This document shows, in pieces, positions 51,026-59,726 of a stretch of 64,000 bases of DNA. Made by a program: the position numbers and the translations under genes. The stretch is from CAWJJM01 sp963843275. GTDB lineage: Bacteria; Acidobacteriota; Thermoanaerobaculia; Multivoradales; JBCCEF01. The DNA lies in NCBI GenBank assembly GCA_963843275.1, contig CAWJJM010000012.1, forward strand, positions 1,860,001 through 1,924,000, given 5' to 3'. Position 1 is the stretch's first letter. Every line of letters starts with the position of its first letter. Under the pieces are notes generated by a model that worked only from the letters and a program-made list of their open reading frames with translations, was not told where the DNA came from and did not search any database.

Positions 51026-53538
51026 ATGAGCGCACGATCCGACGACCCACCCGCGGGCGACACCACCCGGCCCGATCCGCGACCCGCCCCCGACCGCGGA
51101 GCGGCCGCCGGCCCCCCCGCGGCGCCCGCCCGTCCAGCGCTCGAGCCGACCGACCTCGGCGACTTCCGGCGCCATCGGGAACCCGGGGAGCCGGCGCCGC
51201 TGCCCCCGCGGGTCGGCCCGTACCGGGTCCTCGAGCTCATCGGCGAGGGCGGCATGGGCACCGTCTACCTCGCCGAGCAGACCGAGCCGATCCGCCGCCG
51301 GGTGGCGGTCAAGCTGATCCGTGCCTCGCGTCACGACCCCGAGACCGCCCACCGCTTCGAGGCCGAGCGCCAGGCGCTGGCGCGGATGAGCCACCCCGCG
51401 ATCGCCCAGGTCTACGAGGCCGGCGACACCGCCGAGGGTCAACCCTTCTTCGCCATGGAGTACGTGCCGGGCGAGCCGATCACCGAGTACTGCGACCGAC
51501 GCCACCTGTCGATCGAGGCGCGCCTCGACCTGTTCGTCGAGGTCTGCCGCGGCATCCACCACGCCCACCAGAAGGGCATCCTCCACCGCGACATCAAGCC
51601 GGGGAACATCCTGGTCGCCAGCGAGCAGGGCCGGCCGGTGCCCAAGATCATCGACTTCGGGATCGCCAAGCTCCTCGACCCCCCGGAGGGCGACGCCGAG
51701 CGGACGCTGCACGGCGTGGTCGGTGGGCACGCCCTCCTACCTGAGCCCCGAGGCGGTCGCCTCCCCGGAGGAGGAGCGGACCCCGACACCCGCACCGACG
51801 TCTACGCCCTCGGCATCCTGCTCTTCGAGCTGCTGGTGGGGTCGCGTCCGTTCGGGGACCCGGGCGAGAGCTACCTGCGCATCCTGCGCCGGGTGGCGGA
51901 GGACGACCTGCCGGCGCCGAGCTCGCGCTGGCGCGAGCTGTCCGCGGCGGAGCGCGCCGAACGGGCGGTGGAGCGCGGCGCCAGCCCCGCGGCCGTCCGC
52001 CGCCGGCTGCGCGGCGACCTCGACGGCATCACGCTGAAGGCGGCGGCCCGCCGCCGCCAGCGGCGCTACGACTCCGCGGCGGAGCTCGCCGCCGACGTCG
52101 AGCGCCACCGCCGCTTCGAGCCGGTCGGGGCGCGGCCGCCGAGCCGCCTGTACGCCCTCTCCCGGTTCGCGCGGCGCTACCGGGCCGCGGTCGTGGGCAC
52201 GGCGCTGGTGGTGCTGGCGCTGGCCGGCGGGGTCGTCGCCCGCTCGCGCGAGGCGGCGCGGGCCAACCGCGAGGCCGTCGCGGCGCTGCAGGCGCAGCGC
52301 GAGACCCAGCAGGTGGTCGACTTCCTCATCCACCTGTTCGAGATCAACGACCCCGGCACCTCGCGCGGCAACACCGTCACCGCCCGCGAGATCCTCGACC
52401 GCGGCGCCGAGGAGATCCACCGCAGCCTCGGGGACCAACCGCTGGCGCGCGCCCGGCTGCTCGACACCATCGGCCTGGTCTACCGCCGCCTGGACCTGCC
52501 CGAGCCGGCGCGGCCGCTGCTCGAGGAGGCGCTCGCCATCCGCCGCCGCGAGCTGCCGCCCGACCACCCCGACGTCGCCACCAGCCTCGACCACCTCGGC
52601 GATCTCGACTGGATCGGCGGCGACTACGCGCAGGCGGAGACCGCGCTGCGGCGGGCGCTGGCGATCCGCGAGAAGATCTACGGCCCCGACCACCCGCTCG
52701 TCGCCGAGGTCCTCGACCACCTCGGCTCGGTCTACGAGATCCAGGCGAAGTACGACGCGGCGGAGCCGATCCTGCGGCGCGCCCTGGCGATCCGCGAGCG
52801 CGGCCTTCGGCCCGCGCTCGCTGCGGGTGGCCGACAGCCTCGACGACCTCGGGGTGCTTCTTCCTCGACCGGGGCGAGGCCGCCCAGGCGGAGCCCTCCC
52901 TGCGCCGCGCCCTGGAGATCCGCGAGGCCGAGCTCGGCGCCGACCACCCCGACGTGGCGGTCAGCGCCAACGGCCTGGCGATCGCCCTCTACCAGGAGAA
53001 GCGCTACGCGGAGAGCGCCGCGCTGCACCAGCGCGCCTTGACCATCCGCGAGAAGGTCTTCGGCCCGGACAGCCCCCCCGTCGCCCAGAGCCTCAACAAC
53101 CTCGCCAACGTCGACCTCGACCTGGGGCGCGAGGAGGAGGGCGAGGCGGCGCTGCGCCGGGCGGCGGCGATCTGGGAGAAGACCCTGGGTCCCGACCACC
53201 CACGCCTGGCGACCGTGCTGTTCAACCTCGCCGACCTCTACCTGGGGCGGGGCGACGCGGCGCGCGCCGAGCCGCTGTTCCGGCGCTCGGCGACGATCAT
53301 GGAGAGCGCCCTCGGCCCCGACCACCCGCGGCTCGCGTACGCGCTCGCCGGCCTCGCCGACAGCCTGCGGCAGGAGGGCCGACCGGCCGAAGGGCTCGAG
53401 CTGTGCCACCGCGCCCTGGCGATCCGCGAGAAGGCGCTCGGGCCCGACGACCCCCAGACGCAGAGCACCCGGGAGGACTGTGCCGCCTGGCCGGCGGCCG
53501 ACGGCGCGCGCCCCGCCGCTAGCGGGCGATCGCCGTGA
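51026..53538 (+). CDS. Serine/threonine protein kinase with C-terminal TPR repeats, four frameshifts
   Basis: With frames joined, about 836 residues. ATG at 51026 after GAGAGGA. A Pro/Ala-rich 60-residue start is followed by a Hanks-type kinase: GEGGMGTVYLA near residue 73, VAVKLI, HRDIKPGN near residue 188, IDFGIAK near 210, and in an alternate frame GTPSYLSPEAV, then DTRTDVYALGILLFELL. One membrane helix (VVGTALVVLALAGGVVA) and many TPR units (repeated A-L-A-I-R-E, LGPDHP) follow. Breaks lie near 51720 (extra base), 51772 (missing base), 52806 and 52855 (extra bases). The stop overlaps the convergent CAP gene by 20 bp. Signalling role; targets unknown. Confidence 0.85.
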
Positions 53539-54910
53539 ACCGCCCGCCGGAAGCGACCGAGAACCCGTCCCCGAGGACGATGTGGGGCGCGGTGAAGGTG
53601 GCGTCGCCGCCGGCGGCCACGGTGAAGCCGTCGTCGGCGAGCAGGGTGTCGCAGGCGACGAACGACTGGCTGCCGGTCACCGTCTGCGCTTGCAGGTGGA
53701 CGTTTGACGCGGCCGGGTAGCCGGCGGCGAGCTCGATCGTGTCGTGGGACTGCACCACGGTCCCGTTGCGGACCTCCGCCCAGACGGTGGCCGTGCCGCT
53801 CGCCGCCGGATCGAGCGTCCACTGGGTCACCGGCGAGTAGGGCTCCCAGGACGACCAGGTCGCGCCGTCGTTGGAGAACCGCATCTCCTGCGACCCGCCG
53901 GGGGCGTAGACGTAGAGCCCCACGTCGGCGCACTGCGTCGCGTAGGCCTCGCGCTCGATGACCACCGGGTAGACGCCGCTGCGCTGCCCGAAGTTCTGGG
54001 TCCAGTAGTGGAAGTAGGGGCCGTGGCCGAAGCTGTCGGCGGTACAGTCGCCGTTCTGGTCGAGGCGCACCGTCGGCTGGTCGTCGCCCTGGTGGACGTA
54101 GCCGACGCCGATCTCGCGGTAGCCGACCGAAAGGATGTTCGCCCGGTGGCCGGAGCTCGCCAGCCAGGTGTCCATCACGTCCTGCGGCGTCGGCTGCCCG
54201 GCGGCGATGTTCTCGCCGGCGGCGGTCCAGGCGTAGCCGGCCGCCGTCATCCGGTCGCCGGGGTGGGTCCCGAAGTCCAGGTCGCAGTGGGCGAAGAAGT
54301 CGCGCGTCGCCATGTTCGAGCTGTGGGTGCCGGCGGAGGTGTCGAGCTCGCTCGCCTCCTTGAGCGGCGGCAGGTTGCCGTTCGCCTGGCGCGCCTCGTT
54401 GACCAGCTCGATCACCTGCGCCTCGTAGGGGGCGCCGGCGGTGAGCGGCGCGGCGCGGCGCCGGGCGCCCGCCGCGGCGGGGGCGGCCAGCGGCGGAGGC
54501 GTCGGATCGCTGACGGCCGGGCCGTACGCCGCGCGGACGGCCGCGGTGTCGTAGTCGGCCCCGGGCTCCGCGGCCGGCAGCAGCGTCAGCTCCACCGGCT
54601 CGCCACCCGCCAGCGCCGCCTCCGCCAGCCGGCGGCCGGGCCCGTCCTCCGCCGGCACGCGGACCGCCAACAGCGCGCCCCGGGGGGAGCCGTGGCGCAC
54701 CTGCTCGACGGCCACCAGGTAGCCGCCGCCGTCCGCCGCCGCGGGGTCGCGGTCGACCACCCGGACGACCGCGACGACCGCCGCCGCCGGCCGGCGCGGC
54801 GGCGCGGCGCCGAGGGCGGCGAGCGCGCCGAGGGCGACGAGGGCGGCGGACGCCCGCCGCAGGGCGGCCCGCCCGCGGCCGCAAGCTCTCGAGGGTCGGC
54901 GCCGTCTCAT
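53519..54910 (-). CDS. Secreted CAP-domain (SCP/PR-1) protein
   Basis: 463 residues from the ATG at 54910 (GAGG 5 bp upstream). Signal-peptide-like hydrophobic Ala/Leu stretch, a Pro/Ala-rich region to about residue 150, then a CAP domain: QVIELVNEARQANGNLPPLKEASELDTSAGTHSSNMA, FFAHCDLDFGTHPGDRMTAAGY, AGENIAAGQPTPQDVMDTWLASSGHRANILSVGYREIGVGYV, FGHGPYFHYWTQNFG. The C-terminal 50 residues carry two beta repeats (DDGFTVAAGGDATFTAPHIVLGDGFSVASGGRFTA), probably a surface-attachment or stabilising domain. Convergent 20-bp overlap with the kinase gene. Confidence 0.85.
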   Translation of the reverse strand: MRRRRPSRACGRGRAALRRASAALVALGALAALGAAPPRRPAAAVVAVVRVVDRDPAAADGGGYLVAVEQVRHGSPRGALLAVRVPAEDGPGRRLAEAALAGGEPVELTLLPAAEPGADYDTAAVRAAYGPAVSDPTPPPLAAPAAAGARRRAAPLTAGAPYEAQVIELVNEARQANGNLPPLKEASELDTSAGTHSSNMATRDFFAHCDLDFGTHPGDRMTAAGYAWTAAGENIAAGQPTPQDVMDTWLASSGHRANILSVGYREIGVGYVHQGDDQPTVRLDQNGDCTADSFGHGPYFHYWTQNFGQRSGVYPVVIEREAYATQCADVGLYVYAPGGSQEMRFSNDGATWSSWEPYSPVTQWTLDPAASGTATVWAEVRNGTVVQSHDTIELAAGYPAASNVHLQAQTVTGSQSFVACDTLLADDGFTVAAGGDATFTAPHIVLGDGFSVASGGRFTAIAR

Positions 54911-55022
54911 CGCGTCCTCACCCGATGCAGGTCGCGCACCACACCGCGACGATCTCACAGGCCGGGGGTCCGTGAGGAATTCGCGAGGAACGCCGCCCGC
55001 CGGCGTGCGATCATGCGGCGCG

Positions 55023-55796
55023 ATGGACCTGCGAACGGAGCGCCCGGCAGCGGCGCCGGCGGCCGGCCGCGGCTGGCGGCGGGCCGGCCGCGTCGCGCTG
55101 GCCCTCGCCGCCGTCGCCCTCCTCGTCGCGGCGGGTCGCCTCGGCGGGGGCTGGGTGCCGCGCTTCGCCGGCTGGGTGGACGGGCTGGGCTGGTGGGGGC
55201 CGGCGGCCTTCGTCGTCGGCTACGCGCTGGCCACCGTGGCCTTCGTCCCCGGCGTCGTGCTGACGCTGGCGGCGGGCGCGGTCTTCGGCCTCCTCGAGGG
55301 CACGCTGGTGGTCTTCGCCGGTGCCACCCTGGGGGCCTGCGGCGCCTTCCTGGTGTCGCGCCACCTCGCCCGCGGCGCCATCGAGCGGCGGCTCGCCGCC
55401 AGCCCGCGCTTCGCCGCCCTCGACCGGGCGGTGCGCCAGGAAGGGCGCAAGGTGGTGTTCCTGCTGCGGCTGTCGCCCGTCTTCCCCTTCAACCTCCTCA
55501 ACTACGCCCTGGGGTTGACCGGCGTGCACTTCCGCGACTACCTGGTCGCCTGCCTCGGCATGCTGCCGGGCACCTTCCTCTACGTCTACTACGGCAGGGT
55601 GCTCGGCTCGGTGGCGGCGGCGGCCGGAGGCGCGGGGGCGGCCCGGGGAGCGGAGTACTGGACCTTCCTCGGCGTCGGCGTCCTCGCCACGCTGGCGGTG
55701 ACCGCCCTGATCGCCCACCGGGCGCGCCAGGCGTTGCGCCGGACGACCGACGGTGCGCTGGACGGCGCGGCGGAGCAGGAGGCCGCCCGGCCGTGA
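55023..55796 (+). CDS. TVP38/TMEM64 (DedA-like VTT) membrane protein
   Basis: 257 residues, ATG at 55023. The VTT domain features are present: FVVGYALATVAFVPGVVLTLAAGAVFGLLEGTLVVFAGATLGACGAFLVSRHLAR, then FLLRLSPVFPFNLLNYALGLTGVHFRDYLVACLGMLPGTFLYVYYG. About five or six helices. Overlaps the flavoprotein gene by GTGA, a pair often seen (TVP38 plus mercuric-reductase-like), sometimes fused. Confidence 0.88.
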   Translation: MDLRTERPAAAPAAGRGWRRAGRVALALAAVALLVAAGRLGGGWVPRFAGWVDGLGWWGPAAFVVGYALATVAFVPGVVLTLAAGAVFGLLEGTLVVFAGATLGACGAFLVSRHLARGAIERRLAASPRFAALDRAVRQEGRKVVFLLRLSPVFPFNLLNYALGLTGVHFRDYLVACLGMLPGTFLYVYYGRVLGSVAAAAGGAGAARGAEYWTFLGVGVLATLAVTALIAHRARQALRRTTDGALDGAAEQEAARP

Positions 55797-57316
55797 GCGA
55801 CGGACCGCGCCAGGCCGCGGGCGCCCCGGGGGCCGCCGACCGGCGGCGGATCGCCCACGTCCACCCCCCCGACTGGCGCAACCCGGAGCCGGCGCGGCGC
55901 TACCACCTGGTGGTGGTCGGCGCCGGCACCGCCGGCCTGGTGGCGGCGGCCGGGGCGGCCGGGCTGGGGGCGCGGGTGGCCCTCGTCGAGCGCGGCCTGA
56001 TGGGCGGCGACTGCCTCAACGTGGGGTGCGTCCCCTCGAAGGGCCTGCTGCGCGCCGCGCGCGCCTGGCACGCCGCGCGCACCGCCGCCGACCGCTTCGG
56101 CGGCCCGGTGGTCGCCGGCGCCGGCGACTTCGCCGCCGCGGCCGAGCGCATGCGCCGCCTCCGCGCCGACCTCGCGGCCCACGACGGCGCGGCCCGCTTC
56201 CGCGACCTCGGCGTCGACGTGTTCCTCGGCCACGGCCGCTTCGTGGCCCGCGACGCCGTCGAGGTCGAGGGCCGGCGGCTGCGCTTCCGCCGCGCGCTGG
56301 TCGCCACCGGGGCACGGCCGGAGCTGCCGCCGGTGCCCGGGCTCGCCGCGGCCGGCGCCCTCACCCACGAGACGCTCTTCGACCTCGAGCGGGCGCCGGC
56401 GCGGCTGGCGGTGGTCGGCGCCGGGCCGATCGGCTGCGAGATGGCCCAGGCGTTCGCCCGCTTCGGCAGCGCCGTGACCCTGCTCGACCGGGCCGACCGC
56501 ATCCTCGGGCGCGACGACCCCGACGCCGCCGCCGTGGTGCGGCGGGCGCTCGAGCGCGACCGGGTGCGCTGCGCGCTCGGCGTGGAGATCGAGCGCGTGG
56601 AGAGCGCCGGCGCCGAGCGCGTGCTCCACCTGCGCCGCGACGGGGCGGCCGAGCGGGTCGTCGCCGACGCGATCCTGGTGGCGGCCGGCCGGCTGCCCAA
56701 CGTCGAGGACCTCGGGCTCGACGCCGCCGGCGTCGCCCACGGCCCCGGCGGCGTCGAGGTGGACGACCGCCTGCGCACCAGCAACCGGCGGGTCTTCGCC
56801 GCCGGCGACGTCGCCTCGCCGTGGAAGTTCACCCACCTCGCCGACGCGGAGGCCCGGATCGTCCTCGAGAACGCCCTGTTCTTCGGGCGCCGCCGGGCCA
56901 CCGCCCTGGTGGTGCCGTGGTGCACCTACACCAGCCCGGAGCTGGCCCAGGTCGGGCTCACCGCCGAGCGGGCGCGCCAGCGGGGGATCGCGGTCGACAC
57001 GGTCACCGTGCCGCTGGCGAGCGTCGACCGCGCCCGGCTGGACGGCGAGGACGAGGGGTTCCTGCGCCTCCACCTCGGGCGCGGCGGCGACACCGTCGTC
57101 GGCGCCACCCTGGTCGCCGCGCACGCCGGCGAGACCCTGGGCGAGCTCGCGCTGGCGGTCAGCGCGGGGATCGGGCTGGGACGCCTCGGCGAGGTGATCC
57201 ACGCCTACCCCACCCAGGCCGAGGCGATCCGCAAGGCGGCGGACGCGCGACGCCGGGAGCGGCTGACGCCGGCCGTGCGCCGGCTCCTCGCACTGTGGTT
57301 CCGGGTGTTCGGCTGA
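55793..57316 (+). CDS. Mercuric-reductase-like pyridine nucleotide-disulfide oxidoreductase
   Basis: 507 residues, GTG at 55793 overlapping the TVP38 gene. FAD-binding VVVGAGTAGLVAAAGAAGLGARVALVERGLMGGDCLNVGCVPSKGLL with the redox-active CxxxxC, NAD-binding VVGAGPIGCEMAQAFARFG, the second FAD motif VFAAGDVA, and the dimerisation domain (WCTYTSPELAQVGLT to HAYPTQAEAIRKAAD). It has no N-terminal heavy-metal domain and lacks the C-terminal Cys pair of true MerA, so mercury reduction is doubtful. Its 3' end is overlapped by the HD gene on the other strand. Confidence 0.87.
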   Translation: MSDGPRQAAGAPGAADRRRIAHVHPPDWRNPEPARRYHLVVVGAGTAGLVAAAGAAGLGARVALVERGLMGGDCLNVGCVPSKGLLRAARAWHAARTAADRFGGPVVAGAGDFAAAAERMRRLRADLAAHDGAARFRDLGVDVFLGHGRFVARDAVEVEGRRLRFRRALVATGARPELPPVPGLAAAGALTHETLFDLERAPARLAVVGAGPIGCEMAQAFARFGSAVTLLDRADRILGRDDPDAAAVVRRALERDRVRCALGVEIERVESAGAERVLHLRRDGAAERVVADAILVAAGRLPNVEDLGLDAAGVAHGPGGVEVDDRLRTSNRRVFAAGDVASPWKFTHLADAEARIVLENALFFGRRRATALVVPWCTYTSPELAQVGLTAERARQRGIAVDTVTVPLASVDRARLDGEDEGFLRLHLGRGGDTVVGATLVAAHAGETLGELALAVSAGIGLGRLGEVIHAYPTQAEAIRKAADARRRERLTPAVRRLLALWFRVFG

Positions 57317-57936
57317 GCCGGTCCCGGCGCCTCAGCCCCGGCCAGCCAGCCGCGCTCGACGGCGTCGGCGATGAGGCGCTCGGCGTGCGCCCACAGGTCG
57401 GGGGCGCCGTCGCCGATGTGGCGGTTGTGGGCGATCACCTGCGAGCTGCGCACGCCGTACTTCTGCCAGGAGTGCCCCTCGGTGGCGTAGTTGTGGAGCA
57501 TCGGCTGCAGGCGGTCGACGGCGTGGGCGTAGCGCGCCTCGGCGGTGGCGCGCTCCTCGAACTCGTCCCACAGGGCGCGCACCTCGGCGGCCTGGTCCGC
57601 CGGCAGCAGGCCGAAGAGCCGCTCGGCCGCCCGCCGCTCGCGCTCCCCCTTGTCCTCCGCGGCCGCCGGGTCATAGACGAACGTGTCGCCGGCGTCGATC
57701 TCCACCACGTCGTGGACGAGCAGCATCCGCACCACCCTGCCGACGTCGACCGGCTCCGCCGCGTGCTCGGCGAGCAGCACCGCCATCAGGGCGATGTGCC
57801 AGGAGTGCTCGGCCGAGTTCTCGCGCCGCGAGCGGTCGGTGAGCACCGTGCGCCGGAGCACGGTCTTGAGGCGGTCGATCTCGAGGACGAAGGCGAGCTG
57901 GCGGGTCAGGCGATCGGAGGGCACGGCACCGAGCAT
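57205..57936 (-). CDS. HD-domain hydrolase (YfbR/5'-nucleotidase-like)
   Basis: 243 residues from the ATG at 57936. HD features: AFVLEIDRLKTVLRRT and ENSAEHSWHIALMAVLLAEHA, then RMLLVHDVVEIDAGDTFVYD (the HD pair), ATAEARYAHAVDRLQPMLHNYATEG. The domain ends around residue 200 (ERGWLAG), as usual; the last 40 residues are an Arg/Ser-rich extension read antisense to the flavoprotein gene. A TGA in another frame lies right after WLAGAE, so an indel in the GGGG run near 57335 is probable and the true stop is likely near 57330. Confidence 0.82.
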   Translation of the reverse strand: MLGAVPSDRLTRQLAFVLEIDRLKTVLRRTVLTDRSRRENSAEHSWHIALMAVLLAEHAAEPVDVGRVVRMLLVHDVVEIDAGDTFVYDPAAAEDKGERERRAAERLFGLLPADQAAEVRALWDEFEERATAEARYAHAVDRLQPMLHNYATEGHSWQKYGVRSSQVIAHNRHIGDGAPDLWAHAERLIADAVERGWLAGAEAPGPAQPNTRNHSARSRRTAGVSRSRRRASAALRIASAWVG

Positions 57937-58056
57937 AGCCAGCCCCGACGGCGATTGCGAGCCGCCCGGCCGGCCGCCGAGCACCCGACGGCGCCGCGGG
58001 CCGCTCCGTCCCGCCCGGTGGCATCGGGGCGATGCCGGGTTCCTCGGTCGCGCCCT

Positions 58057-59022
58057 CTATCCACCCGACGACCCACCCGACGATCCGCGGCGCGGCGCGA
58101 GCGCGGCGAGGAGGAGGCCCAGGTTGCGCGGGCTCTCGCCGAGACGGCGCGCCGCGTACGGCCACCAGTCCTCCCCGAACGGTACGTAGATCCGGACCCG
58201 GTGCCCTTCTTCGACCAGCCGCCGCTGCAGGTCGGGGCGGACGCCGTAGAGCATCTCGAGCTCGAGCTCCTCGCGCCCCCAACCGATCGACCGGGCCACG
58301 CCCAGGAGGTCCGCGATCATCGCCTCGTCGTGGGTGGCGAAGATCGGGTACAGGCCCGCGGACCTCGACTCGCCGGAGAGCAGGGCCGCGGCGAGACGGC
58401 GATAGCTCGCGTCGATCCGGCGACGGCTCGTGAAGGCGATCCGCCCCGGCGCGGCGAAGGCTCCCTTGACCAGCCGGATCCTCCGGGGAGCGCCGAGGAG
58501 CGCGGCGAGATCGTCGGCGGTGCGCCGGAGATAGGCCTGGAGGGTCAGCCCGACCGGGAGCCCGCGGTCCTCGAGCTCCCGGTACAGGGAGATCGTCGCG
58601 TCGACGACGGAGTCGTCCTCCATGTCCAACATGAGCAGGTCGACGCCCGGACCCGACCTTCCCTGCGCCGCCGAAGCCACGGCCCGCGCGACGTCCACCG
58701 CATGGTCGCGCAGGGTCTCGGGCGAGAGCTGGAGGCCGATCTGGGTAGGGTCCACGGAGACGTGGACGTCCAGGCCCGCCGCGCCGAGGGCGGCGGCGGC
58801 CGCCTGCTTCCGTTCCACCGTGGAGCGCACCGCGACCGGGTCCGAGAGGTACTCCCCGAGGTAGTAGAGCGAGGCCCGCCGGCCCGCCTCGAGGAGACGC
58901 CGGCAGGTGTCGATCGCGCCCTCCAGGGTCCTCCCCCCCACGAACCTCCGGACCAGCCGGGACGCGCCGTGCCGCGCCTGCAGGAAGGACCCGAGCCGCT
59001 CGTTGCGGGCGGCCGCGATCAT
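58057..59022 (-). CDS. Proline dehydrogenase
   Basis: 321 residues from the ATG at 59022, 17 bp after the racemase stop. ProDH barrel: YLGEYLSDPVAVRSTVERKQAAAAALGAAGLDVHVSVDPTQIGLQLSPE, LLMLDMEDDSVVDATISLYREL, LPVGLTLQAYLRRTADDLAALL, RIRLVKGAFAAP, PIFATHDEAMIADLLGVARSIGWGREELELEMLYGVRPDLQRRLVEEGHRVRIYVPFGEDWWPYAARRLGE with the R-x-x-x-R proline-binding region at the end. Oxidises proline to pyrroline-5-carboxylate, passing electrons via FAD to quinone. The monofunctional form, without a P5C dehydrogenase nearby. Confidence 0.92.
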   Translation of the reverse strand: MIAAARNERLGSFLQARHGASRLVRRFVGGRTLEGAIDTCRRLLEAGRRASLYYLGEYLSDPVAVRSTVERKQAAAAALGAAGLDVHVSVDPTQIGLQLSPETLRDHAVDVARAVASAAQGRSGPGVDLLMLDMEDDSVVDATISLYRELEDRGLPVGLTLQAYLRRTADDLAALLGAPRRIRLVKGAFAAPGRIAFTSRRRIDASYRRLAAALLSGESRSAGLYPIFATHDEAMIADLLGVARSIGWGREELELEMLYGVRPDLQRRLVEEGHRVRIYVPFGEDWWPYAARRLGESPRNLGLLLAALAPRRGSSGGSSGG

Positions 59023-59039
59023 GGCGCCCTGCCAGGCTC

Positions 59040-59726
59040 TCAGCCGAGCCTCCGCTCGTCGGCCGCCGCCCGGTCGACGAGGGCCGCCACGTGCAGGTCC
59101 AGGGTGTCGATCACCGGGATCTCCAGGTCCGACGGCCCGAGGAGGAGGGGGAGCTCGGTGCACGCGAGGAGCACCGCATCGGCGGGATGGCCCCGCACGA
59201 TCTCCAGGACCTCCCGGCGGGACTCGGGGCGGACGAGGCCCTCGCCGAGCTCGCCGAAGATGACCGACTCCAGCCGATCCTGCTCGTCGGAAGAGGGCAC
59301 GACCACCTCCACCCCCCGCTCGCCCAGCGGTCGGCGATAGACGTCCGATTCGGTCGTCGCCCGGATCCCGAGAAGAAGCGCCGACCGGTACCGGTGGAGG
59401 TCCACGACCTCGAGCACCGGATCGACGATGGAGACCAGGGGCAGGGGGCTCTGTCGTTCGAGCCGGTCGAAGACGGCGTGCGGGGAGTTGGCTGCCATGG
59501 CGGCGAACCGCGCGCCCGCGGCCGCCAGCCGGCGGAGCCCCTGGAGGATCGTGGCCTCGTAGGGTTGCCGGTCGGCGAGGTTCTCCAGCGCCGTGAAGCG
59601 GTCGAAGTCCAGGCTGACCACGAGGATCTCGGGAAACCCGCGGCCGCGCCGGCGCGAGAGCGACACCAGGCGCTCGTAGTAGCACGCCGTGGCGAACGGA
59701 CCGATGCCGCCGAGCAGCCCGATCAC
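59040..59726 (-). CDS. Aspartate/glutamate racemase family protein with one catalytic Cys
   Basis: 228 residues from GTG at 59726, which overlaps the stop of the upstream PDF-like gene (GTGA). The family start IGLLGGIGPFATACYYERLV is unmistakable. The usual first catalytic Cys (C-N-T-x-H) is replaced: the sequence reads A-A-N-S-P-H. The second, A-C-T-E-L-P-L-L, is kept. So activity as a two-base racemase is doubtful; a one-base or substrate-specific variant is possible. Operon position before proline dehydrogenase is noteworthy. Confidence 0.88.
   Translation of the reverse strand: MIGLLGGIGPFATACYYERLVSLSRRRGRGFPEILVVSLDFDRFTALENLADRQPYEATILQGLRRLAAAGARFAAMAANSPHAVFDRLERQSPLPLVSIVDPVLEVVDLHRYRSALLLGIRATTESDVYRRPLGERGVEVVVPSSDEQDRLESVIFGELGEGLVRPESRREVLEIVRGHPADAVLLACTELPLLLGPSDLEIPVIDTLDLHVAALVDRAAADERRLG

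Noticed and set aside
51026..53538. Programmed frameshifting in the kinase
   Set aside because: Four shifts of mixed sign without slippery sequence or downstream structure, in a zone with other indels, fit sequence error better than recoding.
55793..57316. True mercuric reductase (merA)
   Set aside because: The redox CxxxxC is present, but the C-terminal vicinal Cys pair and the N-terminal metal domain are absent and no mer genes are nearby.
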